A stretch of 64,000 nucleotides of DNA from Rhodoferax sp. AJA081-3 (GCF_017798165.1 NZ_CP059068.1:1178001-1242000); one strand, 5' to 3'; counted from the stretch's first letter, positions 1 through 9,830 are shown. The notes: generated by a model from the sequence alone, not told the origin. A program made the numbers and translations.

Positions 1-1609
1 TATGGGTGCTACGACAGCAGAGCGCCAAGACGTGATGAGTTATTTACGTGGCGTACGCACCAAAGAACTACAAAACAGCGGTACGTTTCGCAACCGTTCG
101 ACCACTGTTTTGGGGGATATCGTCCATTCTTCGCCGTTCTACGATAAGGCTAGCGACACCGTTTTTGTTGGTGCCAACGATGGCATGCTGCACGCGTTCA
201 AGGCTAGCAATGGAAGCGTTGCTGGTAGTGCCGGAACCGAACTATTTGCTTTCGCTCCAGCTCAAAGCGTTTTCCGCCTTAAGAAGCTGACGGAGGCATC
301 CTACACTCACACCTACTATGTTGATGGTGATGTCGTTGTTTCCCCCCAGACCGATGAGACCAACAACAAAAGCTATTTAGTCGCTGCACTTGGGCGAGGA
401 GGCAAAGGTTTATTTGCGCTAGATGTCACATCACCAACAACATTTGGTCCGACTAATTTCTTGTGGGAATACACACCCAAAGGCAGTGCTGCTGCGGCGT
501 TGGATGACGACCTCGGTTTAATGGTGGGGCGTCCAACTTATGTAACCGTGAATTGCCCGATTGTTAGTCCCGCCACAAGTTGCAAGAGAGGTGCCGTAAT
601 CATTGGCAATGGCGTAAATAGTACGAGCAGCAAAGCTGTTTTGTATATCTTCTTGCTCAATACCAATGGATCAATTGCCAGTATCAAAAAGCTGGATACC
701 AATGTTGCGGGTGACAACGGTCTCTCTGCCCCCACGGGATTCGACGCGGACAATAACGGAACCATTGACTACATTTATGCCGGTGACCTGAAAGGTAACG
801 TCTGGAAGTTCGACGTTAGCGCAGGTTCCGACAGTTCGTGGTCTATTGCAAACACTGCAACTCCGATGTTTGTAGCAAAAGACGCGTTAGGCACACCACA
901 ACCCATTACGGCGCCGATGTCAATTGGAATCAACACCATCTCTGGTAGTACCCATGCGGGCAAGCGTTATGTCTTCTTTGGCACTGGCAGTTATTTCAAA
1001 ACCGGTGATCCGGCCGATGTTTCCGCACAAACATGGTATGGCTTGATCGATGAAGGCAGTGTTATTTCGAGTCGTACATCCCTCAAGGAACGTACTTTCT
1101 CTGCTACCGGTACGCTAGGAGGCAACCCTGTGCGAACTTTCTCAGCAGCTGTTGCTGGAGACATGGTTGGAAAGAAAGGCTGGTATATCGATTTGACGAG
1201 TACCGCAGGTGAACGCATGGTGACCAAGTCGTTGTTGGCGGTACTTGTGGAACCCGTACTATTCGCGAGTTCCATCATTCCCGATGCCACAGACCCCTGT
1301 GTGGCTGGCGGAAAAGGCTATGTCAATGCGATGAATCCGTTTTCTGGTGGATCGACGACGGCTGGAATAATGGATGTCAATAAGAATGGGAATTTTGTCG
1401 ACGACAAACTCCCTTCGGGTTCGCCCGGAGGCTCAGATCCTGTAGGATCCGTTGATTTAGACGTGGGTTTACCTAGTGAGCCGATTATTGTTGGTGACCA
1501 GTTGTGTGTCGGTGGAACAAGTGAGACGAACCCGGTCGCATGCTTGAAGGTGAACGCTGGGAACAAGCGTAAGGGCCGCATTTCCTGGCGCGAAATTATT
1601 AAGGATTGA
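1..1609 (+). CDS. pilY1: PilY1 family type IV pilus adhesin/biogenesis protein, C-terminal part (5' end outside window)
   Basis: The reading frame is open from the window edge, so at least 535 C-terminal residues are seen and the true start lies upstream. It matches the PilY1/PilC C-terminal beta-propeller: an [12 protein letters not shown] blade near residue 56, [13 protein letters not shown] near 129 and [13 protein letters not shown] near 260. Just before the last motif, an Asp-rich loop (DADNNGTID, nt 743-769) is the expected calcium site, which in PilY1 governs pilus extension and retraction. A second Asp/Asn-rich stretch ([12 protein letters not shown], nt 1370-1405) lies near the C-terminus. 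Pilin follows with a 1-bp overlap, the usual end of a minor-pilin operon. The N-terminal adhesive domain cannot be judged. Confidence 0.9.
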   Translation, partial: MGATTAERQDVMSYLRGVRTKELQNSGTFRNRSTTVLGDIVHSSPFYDKASDTVFVGANDGMLHAFKASNGSVAGSAGTELFAFAPAQSVFRLKKLTEASYTHTYYVDGDVVVSPQTDETNNKSYLVAALGRGGKGLFALDVTSPTTFGPTNFLWEYTPKGSAAAALDDDLGLMVGRPTYVTVNCPIVSPATSCKRGAVIIGNGVNSTSSKAVLYIFLLNTNGSIASIKKLDTNVAGDNGLSAPTGFDADNNGTIDYIYAGDLKGNVWKFDVSAGSDSSWSIANTATPMFVAKDALGTPQPITAPMSIGINTISGSTHAGKRYVFFGTGSYFKTGDPADVSAQTWYGLIDEGSVISSRTSLKERTFSATGTLGGNPVRTFSAAVAGDMVGKKGWYIDLTSTAGERMVTKSLLAVLVEPVLFASSIIPDATDPCVAGGKGYVNAMNPFSGGSTTAGIMDVNKNGNFVDDKLPSGSPGGSDPVGSVDLDVGLPSEPIIVGDQLCVGGTSETNPVACLKVNAGNKRKGRISWREIIKD

Positions 1610-2037
1610 TGATGCGTTCAATACACACCAACAAAGGTTTTACTTTGATTGAGTTAATGATCACGGTTGCAATCATTGGAATCATCGCTGCGGTGGCATT
1701 ACCCAGTTACCAAGAACACGTTTTGCGAACGCGCAGGGGTGCAGCATCGGGGTGTTTGACTGAATTTGCCCAATTGATGGAAAAGAGGTACGCAACCAAT
1801 ATGTCTTATGCTGGAACCACGCTTCCTTCAACAACATGTACAAGCGATCTGACTAGTTTCTATACCTTTGCTTTTGCCGCTGATCCTACGGCGACGGCTT
1901 ATACGGTAAACGCTACACCGACAGGCGCTCAGACTGCCGATACAAAATGTGCAACACTGACAATTGTCGAAACAGGTAAAAAGACTGTCTCCGGAACTGA
2001 ATCCAGTGTTGATGAGGGCCGTGCGTGCTTAAAGTAA
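1609..2037 (+). CDS. pilE: Type IV pilin-like protein (PilE family)
   Basis: A class III prepilin: a short basic leader ending in Gly is followed by FTLIEL with Glu at position 5 of the mature protein, then a 20-residue hydrophobic helix and [12 protein letters not shown], the typical start of PilE/minor pilins. The PilD peptidase would cut between Gly and Phe. Four cysteines follow; the last two, near the C-terminus, would close a D-region loop. Start codons ATG 1609 and ATG 1612 are both possible; AAGGA at 1601-1605 sits best for 1612. The gene overlaps the end of pilY1 and is the last of the pilus cluster. It could be the major subunit or a minor pilin; position after pilY1 favours a minor pilin. 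Confidence 0.85.
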   Translation: MMRSIHTNKGFTLIELMITVAIIGIIAAVALPSYQEHVLRTRRGAASGCLTEFAQLMEKRYATNMSYAGTTLPSTTCTSDLTSFYTFAFAADPTATAYTVNATPTGAQTADTKCATLTIVETGKKTVSGTESSVDEGRACLK

Positions 2038-2072
2038 CATGAAATACAGCTTCGACATCTGAGATAATTTGA

Positions 2073-3197
2073 ATGGAGGAGTTGAGAGCCGCACTAATAT
2101 TGGCGGCACAGGTAATCCAAAATACTCCACCAAACCCTAGTGTGGGCTGTATCTTGATAGCGAAAGACTGCTCCATTGTCGGAAGGGGTATGACCCAGCT
2201 ATCCGGCGGCCCACACGCAGAAGTCATGGCTCTGCGTGATGCGCAAGCGAAAGGCCATTCAGTTGTCGACGCCACCGCCTACGTAACATTGGAACCCTGC
2301 TCCCACCACGGCCGCACCGGACCCTGTTGTGACGCGCTGATAGCGGCAGGCATCAAAAAGGTCGTGGCAACCATCGCCGACCCCAATCCCTTGGTGGCAG
2401 GACAAGGTTTTGCCAGGCTTCGGGCTGCCGGTGTTGAAGTGGAAGTTCTAGCACCCTCTGACCCCTTGGCCCAACAATCCCGAGAACTCAATATCGGCTT
2501 CTTCAGCCGCATGGTTCGCAAAACGCCTTGGGTGCGCATGAAAATTGCCGCCTCGCTGGACGGTAAAACGGCGCTGGAAAACGGCACCAGCCAGTGGATA
2601 ACCTCCAGTGAAGCACGTGCCGACGGGCATACTTGGCGAGCCCGATCCGGAGCCATTCTGACGGGTATTGGCACAGTCTTGCAAGACAACCCGCGCCTGG
2701 ACGTGCGCCTGGAGGATGTGCGCCGCCAGCCGCCCCTTGTCATCGTAGACAGCAGCCTTCAGACGCCGGTAGACGCTGCCATCTTCGTGGACGGGCGCCC
2801 CCTTTATATCTATTGCGCCCAGAAAAATGAGGCGCGGCAGAAAGCGCTGGAGGCGCGCGGCGCCACCGTTATCCATTTGCCGGGCGCCCTACCCGACGGA
2901 TCCAATACTGGCAAGGTAGACTTAACGGCCATGCTGCATGATTTGGGGCGACGTGAAGTCAACGAGTTGCATGTAGAGGCAGGCCAACGTCTGAATGGTG
3001 CACTTATCCGCGAAGGCCTGGTGGACGAGCTTTTGCTGTACCTCGCGCCTAAGCTCTTGGGCCAAGGTCGCGACATGGCCGGTTTTGGCCCCTTGGACGA
3101 CTTGGGCGAGGCCCTGCAGTTGGACTTTCTGTCCACTCAAATGGTCGGGCCAGACCTGCGTTTACTGGCACGCGTGCGCGGGCGTGACGTTTTTTAG
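2073..3197 (+). CDS. ribD: Bifunctional diaminohydroxyphosphoribosylaminopyrimidine deaminase / 5-amino-6-(5-phosphoribosylamino)uracil reductase RibD
   Basis: Second and third steps of riboflavin synthesis, in the cytoplasm. The N-terminal deaminase domain (about 1-145) has the zinc site His48-Ala-Glu50 and Cys76/Cys85 within PCSHHGRTGPC. The C-terminal reductase domain (about 150-374) begins with TPWVRMKIAASLDGKTAL and holds the SGAILTGIGTVLQDNP nucleotide-binding stretch. The 374-residue length is normal. It is the first gene of the rib operon, 35 bp after the pilin gene, with a GATAAT -10-like box at 2063-2068 but no convincing -35. I find no FMN riboswitch upstream. Confidence 0.95.
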   Translation: MEELRAALILAAQVIQNTPPNPSVGCILIAKDCSIVGRGMTQLSGGPHAEVMALRDAQAKGHSVVDATAYVTLEPCSHHGRTGPCCDALIAAGIKKVVATIADPNPLVAGQGFARLRAAGVEVEVLAPSDPLAQQSRELNIGFFSRMVRKTPWVRMKIAASLDGKTALENGTSQWITSSEARADGHTWRARSGAILTGIGTVLQDNPRLDVRLEDVRRQPPLVIVDSSLQTPVDAAIFVDGRPLYIYCAQKNEARQKALEARGATVIHLPGALPDGSNTGKVDLTAMLHDLGRREVNELHVEAGQRLNGALIREGLVDELLLYLAPKLLGQGRDMAGFGPLDDLGEALQLDFLSTQMVGPDLRLLARVRGRDVF

Positions 3198-3240
3198 ACC
3201 CTTTTCCTGACGCAGGTCCAATCCCTGCGAAAATCCAGCG

Positions 3241-3873
3241 ATGTTTACAGGAATCATTACCGGCGTAGGCCGCATCGTGGCTGCGCACGCACTGGGCAAC
3301 TCGCCCACCCACGGCAAACAGCTGATAGTTCAGTGTCCACCACACTATTTGGACGATGTGGGCTTGGGAGACAGCATTGCGCTGAACGGCGCCTGCATGA
3401 CAGTCACAAGCTTTGACACGAAAAATTCGACGTTCACCATCGATATTTCCGCAGAATCCCTGGCAAAAACGACGGGCTTGGGCGAATCGGGCTCTATTAA
3501 CTTGGAAAAGGCCCTGCGTGCGAACGACCGGTTGGGCGGGCACCTGGTGTCGGGCCATGTGGACGGCATTGGCAATGTGACCCACTTTGCACAGCTTGGC
3601 GAAAGTTGGGAGCTGAGAATTCTGGCACCCAAGGCACTGGCCAAATACCTGGCCTACAAAGGCTCCATCACCGTAAATGGGGTGAGCCTTACGGTCAATC
3701 GTGTAACAGACGTGGCTGACGGCTGCGAAGCCAGCATTAACCTGATTCCCCACACGGTGGAAAATACCGCCCTGGGTAGTTTGCGATCAGGTTCACAGGT
3801 AAACCTGGAAATTGATTTGATTGCGCGTTACGTAGAACGCATGCTCAACAGCGCCACTCCTACGTCAGCCTGA
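3241..3873 (+). CDS. ribE: Riboflavin synthase, alpha subunit
   Basis: Converts two 6,7-dimethyl-8-ribityllumazines into riboflavin plus the pyrimidinedione recycled by RibH. The 210-residue protein has two lumazine-binding repeats: residues 1 to about 97, starting with the diagnostic MFTGII, and about 98-200, containing GGHLVSGHVDG and the second NGVSLTV. The internal duplication is visible as NGACMTV versus NGVSLTV. It starts 43 bp after ribD, in the same operon. Named ribE here (called ribC in E. coli). Confidence 0.95.
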   Translation: MFTGIITGVGRIVAAHALGNSPTHGKQLIVQCPPHYLDDVGLGDSIALNGACMTVTSFDTKNSTFTIDISAESLAKTTGLGESGSINLEKALRANDRLGGHLVSGHVDGIGNVTHFAQLGESWELRILAPKALAKYLAYKGSITVNGVSLTVNRVTDVADGCEASINLIPHTVENTALGSLRSGSQVNLEIDLIARYVERMLNSATPTSA

Positions 3874-3918
3874 CACATTCGTGCGCTATACCGACATACA
3901 AATCCTACAAGGAAGACA

Positions 3919-5163
3919 ATGAAACGAGTCGATGATTTCCGTTTGAAGTTTGGCAAGAAAGAATATGTACCCCTCATGATTGGCGGTATGGGGGTAGATA
4001 TTTCCACAGCGGAGTTAGCACTGGAAGCCGTACGTTTAGGTGGAATTGGCCACATTTCCGACGCAATGGTGCCAGATGTTTCTGATCGGCGCTTTGACAC
4101 CGAGTTTGTGAAAGAAAAGACCAAGTTCTACAAATACAACATTGCGAACTCAGACAAAAGCGACATCAAGTTTGACCTTGGGCGTCTGGCTGAGGCAACC
4201 CGGTTGCATGTGGGCAAAACCATGGAAGCCAAGCAGGGCGAAGGCATGATCTTCGTCAACTGCATGGAAAAACTCACCATGAACGCGCCCCGCGAGACCC
4301 TGCAGGTGCGGTTGAACTCCGCTCTGGATGCTGGCATTGACGGCATTACTTTGAGCGCGGGCCTGCACCTGGGTTCGTTTGCTCTGATGGCTGACCACCC
4401 GCGCTTCCGAGATGCCAAACTGGGCATCATCGTGTCGTCGGTGCGCGCCTTGCAGCTGTTTTTGCGCAAAACCTCGCGTTTGGGCCGGTTGCCGGACTAC
4501 ATCATCATCGAAGGCCCCCTGGCAGGTGGCCATTTGGGCTTTGGCATGGACTGGGCCCAATACGACCTGGCCACCATCGTGGCCGAGATTGCACAGTTCA
4601 TGAAGACGGAGCAGTTGGACATACCGCTCATTGCTGCGGGCGGCATCTTTACCGGCAGCGATGCGGTGGGATTTCTGGAGAACGGAGCAGCTGGCCTGCA
4701 GGTGGCCACACGTTTCACCGTGGCCAACGAATGTGGTTTGCCCGCCAAGATCAAGCAGGAGTATTTCAAGGCCAGTGAAGAAGACATCATTGTCAACACC
4801 GTGTCCCCCACGGGTTACCCCATGCGCATGCTGCGCAGCACTCCTGCCATTGGCGCCGGCATTCGACCCAATTGCGAAGCCTATGGCTACCTGCTGGATG
4901 GCAACGGCAGCTGCGCCTATATCACGGCCTACAACGAACAAATCGTGATCCATCCGGATGGCAAAAATATCTCCGTGATGGACAAGACCTGTTTGTGCAC
5001 GCACATGCGCAACTTCAACTGCTGGACCTGCGGCAGCACGACCTACCGCCTCAAGGACACCACACGAAAACTGGCCGATGGCAGTTACCAGACCCTGAGC
5101 GCCGAACACATATTCAAGGACTACCAGTTCAGCGTTGATAATCAAATCGCCCTGCCGGACTGA
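3919..5163 (+). CDS. Nitronate monooxygenase-like FMN protein with a C-terminal cysteine cluster
   Basis: A TIM-barrel flavoprotein of the nitronate monooxygenase/2-nitropropane dioxygenase family. Visible family landmarks are PLMIGGMGVDIS at the N-terminus, GPLAGGHLGF near residue 200, and IAAGGIFTGSDAVGFLENGAAGLQVATRF near 240, which is the phosphate-binding region for FMN. The family oxidises alkyl nitronates or reduces quinones; the real substrate is unknown. Beyond the barrel, residues about 354-376 carry CLC, then NCWTCG, a four-cysteine pattern that could bind zinc or an iron-sulfur cluster. It lies inside the rib operon, 45 bp after ribE, with a GGAAG ribosome-binding site. FMN supply or flavin-linked chemistry is a natural guess but unproven. 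Confidence 0.75.
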   Translation: MKRVDDFRLKFGKKEYVPLMIGGMGVDISTAELALEAVRLGGIGHISDAMVPDVSDRRFDTEFVKEKTKFYKYNIANSDKSDIKFDLGRLAEATRLHVGKTMEAKQGEGMIFVNCMEKLTMNAPRETLQVRLNSALDAGIDGITLSAGLHLGSFALMADHPRFRDAKLGIIVSSVRALQLFLRKTSRLGRLPDYIIIEGPLAGGHLGFGMDWAQYDLATIVAEIAQFMKTEQLDIPLIAAGGIFTGSDAVGFLENGAAGLQVATRFTVANECGLPAKIKQEYFKASEEDIIVNTVSPTGYPMRMLRSTPAIGAGIRPNCEAYGYLLDGNGSCAYITAYNEQIVIHPDGKNISVMDKTCLCTHMRNFNCWTCGSTTYRLKDTTRKLADGSYQTLSAEHIFKDYQFSVDNQIALPD

Positions 5164-5275
5164 TTGACACACCCGGTGCCACTACCGCCAAGCTTGCTCT
5201 GAAAATCGGCTGTCTTTTAGGGGCAGCCTCCCTTCTGGGACAATAGCGGGTCTCTGTTGCCACACACTAGAAACC

Positions 5276-6391
5276 ATGAAACCCCAGACTCCAGTGCCCA
5301 TTTCCCCTGTTGAAGACATTGTTGCCGACATGCGTGCCGGGCGCATGGTCATCTTGGTAGATGAAGAAGACCGAGAGAACGAAGGCGACTTGGTATTGGC
5401 GGCAGACCATGTAACGGCGGACGCCATCAATTTCATGGCCCGTTTTGGCCGTGGACTGATATGCCTGACCCTGTCCCGCGAACGCTGCGAAAAACTGCAG
5501 TTACCTCCTATGACGGTTCGCAACGGTGACAAAAAAGGAACCGCCTTTACGGTTTCCATTGAAGCAGCAGAAGGGGTAACAACCGGCATTTCAGCGGCCG
5601 ACCGCGCCCGTACAGTACAGGCAGCAGTAGCCAAGGGTGCGGTGCCCGAAGACCTGGTGCAACCCGGACACATTTTTCCCTTGCAGGCGGTAGACGGCGG
5701 CGTGCTGATGCGCGCGGGCCATACCGAGGCCGGATGTGACCTGGCAGTTATGGCGGGTTGCTCACCCGCCTCGGTCATTTGCGAAATCATGAAAGACGAC
5801 GGCACGATGGCACGTCTGCCAGACCTGCAATTGTTTGCAGGCGAGCATGGCCTCAAGATCGGCACCATTGCCGATCTGATCGCGTACCGCAGCCGAGTGG
5901 AATCGCTCATCGAAAACATGGGCACACACACCATCAATACCGCGTTTGGCGAATTCACCGCCCACGCTTTCCGTGACACCACAGGCAAAGGCGTGCACCT
6001 TGCGCTGGTGCGGGGCGAGTGGGCGGCATCTGACGCCATTTCGGTGCGTGTGCACGAACCGCTGTCGATACTGGACGCACTGCAAATCGGCCGCACCATG
6101 CACTCGTGGAGTCTGGATGCCACCTTGTCCCACATTGCGACCGAGGGCAAAGGCGTTGTTGTGCTGCTCAATTGCGGCGAAAGTGGTGAGCAGTTGCTAG
6201 CCCAGTTTGAAGGCACGGCACGTCCGGCCCATGCACCCGAGCGCGGCCGCATGGACTTGCGAACCTATGGCATTGGTGCGCAAATATTGCGCCAGTGTGG
6301 TGTGCACAAAATGCGCCTAATGGGCAGCCCGCGCCGCATGCCCAGCATGACCGGATACGGCCTCGAAATCACAGGCTACATCACGAAGTAA
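5276..6391 (+). CDS. ribBA: 3,4-dihydroxy-2-butanone-4-phosphate synthase with degenerate GTP cyclohydrolase II domain
   Basis: Residues 1 to about 205 form an intact RibB domain: the acidic DEEDRENEGDLV loop, and RAGHTEAGCDLAVMAG with the catalytic His. It makes the four-carbon unit from ribulose 5-phosphate. Residues about 215-371 align with GTP cyclohydrolase II (RDYGIGAQIL-like RTYGIGAQIL and GYGLEI near the end), but the zinc-binding segment that should hold three cysteines reads HEPLSILDALQIGRTM and has none. The RibA half is therefore probably inactive, as in the hybrid proteins called RibBX. A functional RibA must be encoded elsewhere. It follows a 112-bp gap and precedes ribH. Confidence 0.92.
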   Translation: MKPQTPVPISPVEDIVADMRAGRMVILVDEEDRENEGDLVLAADHVTADAINFMARFGRGLICLTLSRERCEKLQLPPMTVRNGDKKGTAFTVSIEAAEGVTTGISAADRARTVQAAVAKGAVPEDLVQPGHIFPLQAVDGGVLMRAGHTEAGCDLAVMAGCSPASVICEIMKDDGTMARLPDLQLFAGEHGLKIGTIADLIAYRSRVESLIENMGTHTINTAFGEFTAHAFRDTTGKGVHLALVRGEWAASDAISVRVHEPLSILDALQIGRTMHSWSLDATLSHIATEGKGVVVLLNCGESGEQLLAQFEGTARPAHAPERGRMDLRTYGIGAQILRQCGVHKMRLMGSPRRMPSMTGYGLEITGYITK

Positions 6392-6440
6392 ATGACTTGA
6401 GGGCAGGCCTAAGACGCGGTCCTCTATTGAAAGGAAAAAT

Positions 6441-6914
6441 ATGTTTGGCGCAGACAAGGGCAGCGTTGCCTCCACCGATGACCGTATGAACGGCAAGGGA
6501 CTCAAGGTGGGTATTGTTCAGGCACGTTTTAATGCCAGTGTGACCGACGCTCTGGCACACGCCTGCAAGGCCGAATTGCTGGCGCTGGGCGTTGCAGACA
6601 AAGACATTGAACACTTGACCGTACCGGGCGCACTGGAAGTACCCGTGGCCCTGCAGGCCATGGCCGAGAAAACCAGCTACGACGCGCTGGTCGCCATTGG
6701 CTGCATCATCCGGGGCGAAACCTACCACTTTGAACTGGTTGCCAATGAATCTGGGGCCGGAGTGACCCGCGTTTCTCTGGATTACCAGTTGCCGATTGCC
6801 AACGCCATTTTGACAACCGAAGACATGGCCCAGGCCATCGTCCGCCAGGTTGAAAAAGGGCGAGATGCCGCCCGCGTAGCCGTGGAAATGGCCAACTTGA
6901 TGGAGGCGCTGTAA
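6441..6914 (+). CDS. ribH: 6,7-dimethyl-8-ribityllumazine synthase
   Basis: Condenses the RibD product (after dephosphorylation) with dihydroxybutanone phosphate. The 157-residue protein shows the lumazine synthase pattern: [16 protein letters not shown], the [12 protein letters not shown] loop, [19 protein letters not shown] with the catalytic His, and the late [14 protein letters not shown] helix. The start has an AAAGGAAAAAT leader, a good ribosome-binding site. Its TAA stop overlaps the nusB ATG by one base, so the two are translationally linked. Confidence 0.95.
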   Translation: MFGADKGSVASTDDRMNGKGLKVGIVQARFNASVTDALAHACKAELLALGVADKDIEHLTVPGALEVPVALQAMAEKTSYDALVAIGCIIRGETYHFELVANESGAGVTRVSLDYQLPIANAILTTEDMAQAIVRQVEKGRDAARVAVEMANLMEAL

Positions 6915-7456
6915 TGTCTGACATGAATACCCCCGCTTCGGCCAACCGCCCTCCCCGCCAGCCCCGTACCGGGCTCACCAGCACCGGCGCCCGCAAAGCC
7001 GGTAGCAAGTCTGACCGCAGCCGCGCACGCGAATTTGCCTTGCAGGGCTTGTACCAACACCTGGTCGGCGGCAACCCGGTCGACGATATCGACAGCTTTA
7101 CGCGCGACCTGGCTGGCTTCAGCAAAGCCGATGCCGTGCACTTCGATTCACTATTGCAAGGGTGTGTGGCCGAGGCCGCCCAGTTGGACGCGCTGATCAC
7201 CCACCTGCTGGACCGCCCCATGGCGGAAATCTCGCCGATAGAACACGCCATTATGTGGATTGGCGTGTATGAACTGAGCCACTGCCTGGACGTGCCATGG
7301 CGGGTCGTGCTCAACGAATGTGTGGAGCTGGCCAAAGAATTTGGTGGCACCGATGGCCACAAATATGTGAACGCTGTGCTCAACGGCATAGCGCCCACGT
7401 TACGTGCTGCCGAAGTGGAATCCGACCGCGGCCAGGTCAAAAAACCCCGCGCCTGA
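6914..7456 (+). CDS. nusB: Transcription antitermination protein NusB
   Basis: RNA-binding antitermination factor that acts with NusE (S10) on boxA of rRNA operons. After a basic, disordered N-terminal tail of about 35 residues, the all-helical NusB fold starts at [18 protein letters not shown] and ends with [27 protein letters not shown], the family signature. The 180-residue length is slightly long because of the tail. The ribH-nusB pair is standard in proteobacteria; stop and start overlap as TAATG. Confidence 0.95.
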   Translation: MSDMNTPASANRPPRQPRTGLTSTGARKAGSKSDRSRAREFALQGLYQHLVGGNPVDDIDSFTRDLAGFSKADAVHFDSLLQGCVAEAAQLDALITHLLDRPMAEISPIEHAIMWIGVYELSHCLDVPWRVVLNECVELAKEFGGTDGHKYVNAVLNGIAPTLRAAEVESDRGQVKKPRA

Positions 7457-7475
7457 GCGAGGCCAACCGATACCC

Positions 7476-8660
7476 ATGCAAATATCGTCCCGCGCGCAAA
7501 AGATAGAACCGTTTTATGTCATGGAGGTGGCCAAGGCCGCCGCAAGCCTGGGCCAAAAGGTCGCGCACACGGATGCGCCCATGATCTTTCTGAACATTGG
7601 AGAACCCGATTTCACGGCGCCGCCGTTGGTGCAGCGCGCTGCTGAACAGGCCATCCAGGGTGGTCGCACCCAATACACCGCCGCCACGGGCCTGCCTGCG
7701 CTGCGTGAACGCATCAGCCATTGGTATGGCCAGCGTTTTGGTGTGGATGTGCCCGCCAGCCGCATCGTAGTCACTGCGGGCGCATCGGCCGCGTTGCACC
7801 TTGCCTGCATGGCCCTGATAGAGCCAGGTGACCAAATCCTGATGCCGGACCCCAGCTACCCCTGCAACCGGCACTTTGTCAGTGCAGCGGAAGGCTGTGC
7901 CGTGTTGGTGCCCACCACCGCCGAAGACCGTTTCCAGCTCAGTGCGGATGCCGTGCGCTCCGCATGGGGCCCCCGCACACGCGGAGTATTGCTGGCCTCG
8001 CCATCCAATCCTACGGGCACGTCTATCCATCCCGACACCTTGCGCGACATCCACCGCGTGGTCCAGATGCATGGCGGCATCACCATCGTCGACGAGATTT
8101 ACCTGGGGCTGGGATTTGATGACCAGTACGGACACACCGCGTTGGCTTTGGATGCGGACATCATCAGCATCAACAGTTTCAGCAAATACTTCAACATGAC
8201 CGGCTGGCGCCTGGGCTGGATGGTGGTACCCGAACAGCTGGTACCGGTCATCGAACGTCTGGCACAAAACCTGTTCATCTGCCCCAGCACCATTGCACAA
8301 CATGCCGCCATGGCCTGTTTTGAGCCCGAAAGCCTGGCCTTGTTTGAGCAGCGCCGCAGCGAGTTCAAGGCCCGCCGCGATTACTTCATACCCCAACTGA
8401 ACGCCATGGGACTGACCGTTCCGGTGATGCCCGACGGCGCCTTCTACGCCTGGGCCGATTGCACGGCCGCCTGTGCCAAGCTGGGTGTCAAAGACAGCTG
8501 GGAATTTGCCTACGAAGTCATGAACAAGGCCCATGTTGCAATAACACCAGGGCGTGATTTCGGTTCGGCACAAACACAAAACTTCGTCCGTTTTTCCACC
8601 GCAAGCTCCATGGAACATTTGCAGCAGGCCGTAGCGCGCCTGCGAAACCTTTTGGTATAA
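7476..8660 (+). CDS. Pyridoxal-phosphate-dependent class I/II aminotransferase
   Basis: Fold type I aminotransferase, 394 residues. Recognisable elements are FLNIGEPDFTAPP near the N-terminus, the YTAATGLPALRERI substrate region, PSNPTG (Asn of the PLP site), DEIYLGL (Asp), the PLP lysine in SFSKYFNMTGWRLGW, and RFSTA near the end for the carboxylate-binding Arg. The substrate cannot be told from sequence; related Burkholderiales proteins are annotated as aspartate/alanine-type aminotransferases. Start ATG 7476 is chosen over upstream in-frame codons, which would overlap nusB. It sits between nusB and tolQ on the same strand. Confidence 0.9.
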   Translation: MQISSRAQKIEPFYVMEVAKAAASLGQKVAHTDAPMIFLNIGEPDFTAPPLVQRAAEQAIQGGRTQYTAATGLPALRERISHWYGQRFGVDVPASRIVVTAGASAALHLACMALIEPGDQILMPDPSYPCNRHFVSAAEGCAVLVPTTAEDRFQLSADAVRSAWGPRTRGVLLASPSNPTGTSIHPDTLRDIHRVVQMHGGITIVDEIYLGLGFDDQYGHTALALDADIISINSFSKYFNMTGWRLGWMVVPEQLVPVIERLAQNLFICPSTIAQHAAMACFEPESLALFEQRRSEFKARRDYFIPQLNAMGLTVPVMPDGAFYAWADCTAACAKLGVKDSWEFAYEVMNKAHVAITPGRDFGSAQTQNFVRFSTASSMEHLQQAVARLRNLLV

Positions 8661-8700
8661 CCGCCGCTCTAACCGGCTCCATCTCTCCCACGATTGCGCA

Positions 8701-9393
8701 ATGAACCAAGACTTATCCATACTGCACCTGGTGCTCAACGCCAGCCTCGTGGTGCAAGCCGTCATGCTGCTGCTGATGCTGGTATCCATCACCAGCTGGG
8801 CCGCCATATTCCGCAAGTACTTTGCATTGAACCGCGTCAAATCACTCAACGAAGCGTTCGAGCGCGAGTTCTGGTCAGGCTCCAGCCTGAATGACCTGTT
8901 TGCCGATGCGTCCAAAAGTGCCGGCAAGGGTGGGCCCCATGGAACGCATTTTGCCAGCGGCATGCGCGAGTTTCAGAAGCTGCGTGAACGCCGCATCACC
9001 GACGTCGGCACCCTGATGGATGGTGCCCGGCGCGCCATGCGTGCCAGTTTCCAGCGCGAAATGGACGTCATCGAAACCAACCTGTCGTTCCTTGCATCGG
9101 TTGGTTCTGTATCACCTTATGTCGGCCTGTTTGGCACGGTGTGGGGCATCATGCATGCGTTTGTTGGTCTGGCGGCCTTGACTCAGGTGACGTTGGCGAC
9201 CGTAGCTCCTGGTATTGCGGAGGCATTGGTAGCGACCGCCATCGGCCTGTTTGCGGCCATCCCGGCCGTGGTGGCCTATAACCGCTTCGCCCGGGACATA
9301 GACCGCATCGCGACACACCAGGAGACCTTCATCGAAGAGTTCTCCAACATCCTGCAGCGCAACGTGGGCGCACAGCCCAGCGCCGCCCACTGA
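8701..9393 (+). CDS. tolQ: Tol-Pal system protein TolQ (ExbB/TolQ/MotA proton channel)
   Basis: Inner-membrane proton channel subunit of the Tol-Pal system, which constricts the outer membrane at division. The 230-residue protein has three hydrophobic segments: about 10-35, about 130-155 (SVSPYVGLFGTVWGIMHAF, the family signature) and about 165-195 (IAEALVATAIGLFAAIPAVVAYNRF). The large cytoplasmic loop lies between the first two. It is followed by tolR after two bases, then tolA. Confidence 0.93.
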   Translation: MNQDLSILHLVLNASLVVQAVMLLLMLVSITSWAAIFRKYFALNRVKSLNEAFEREFWSGSSLNDLFADASKSAGKGGPHGTHFASGMREFQKLRERRITDVGTLMDGARRAMRASFQREMDVIETNLSFLASVGSVSPYVGLFGTVWGIMHAFVGLAALTQVTLATVAPGIAEALVATAIGLFAAIPAVVAYNRFARDIDRIATHQETFIEEFSNILQRNVGAQPSAAH

Positions 9394-9395
9394 CC

Positions 9396-9830
9396 ATGCC
9401 AGCCGTATCCCACCGCGGCCGCGGCCGGCGCACCATCAACGAGATCAACATGGTGCCCTTCATCGACGTGATGCTGGTGCTGCTGATCATCTTTATGGTG
9501 ACTGCACCGCTGATCACGCCCAGCATGATTGACCTGCCCAGCGTAGGCAAAGCCTCTCGCCAACCCGACCAGATCATCCAGATTGTGCTGGGCAAAAACG
9601 ACAGCCTGGAAATGAAGGTCAAGGACAAAACCACCGCCCTGAGCCTGAAAGAACTGGCCGGCGCAGTCAAAGTGGCGCAGGGTCCGCGTGACGCTGCAAG
9701 CGCCGCCAATTCTGCGGTGGTCATCAGCGCCGACAAGAATGTGAAGTACGAGAGTGTGGTCAAGGTCATGGACACCCTCCAGCGCGCCGGTATTCAGCGG
9801 GTGGGCCTGTCCGTACAGTTGGCCAACTAA
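9396..9830 (+). CDS. tolR: Tol-Pal system protein TolR (ExbD family)
   Basis: Partner of TolQ; one transmembrane helix (about 20-40) with the proton-carrying Asp in NMVPFIDVMLVLLIIFMVT, then a periplasmic domain of about 100 residues ending QRAGIQRVGLSVQL. The ATG starts two bases after the tolQ stop, indicating coupled translation. It is distinguished from the ExbD copy at 40365 mainly by its tolA neighbour. Confidence 0.93.
   Translation: MPAVSHRGRGRRTINEINMVPFIDVMLVLLIIFMVTAPLITPSMIDLPSVGKASRQPDQIIQIVLGKNDSLEMKVKDKTTALSLKELAGAVKVAQGPRDAASAANSAVVISADKNVKYESVVKVMDTLQRAGIQRVGLSVQLAN

Noticed and set aside
2038..2072. FMN riboswitch ahead of ribD (also checked at 5164-5275 ahead of ribBA)
   Set aside because: The conserved RFN blocks are not present and the ribD gap is far too short.
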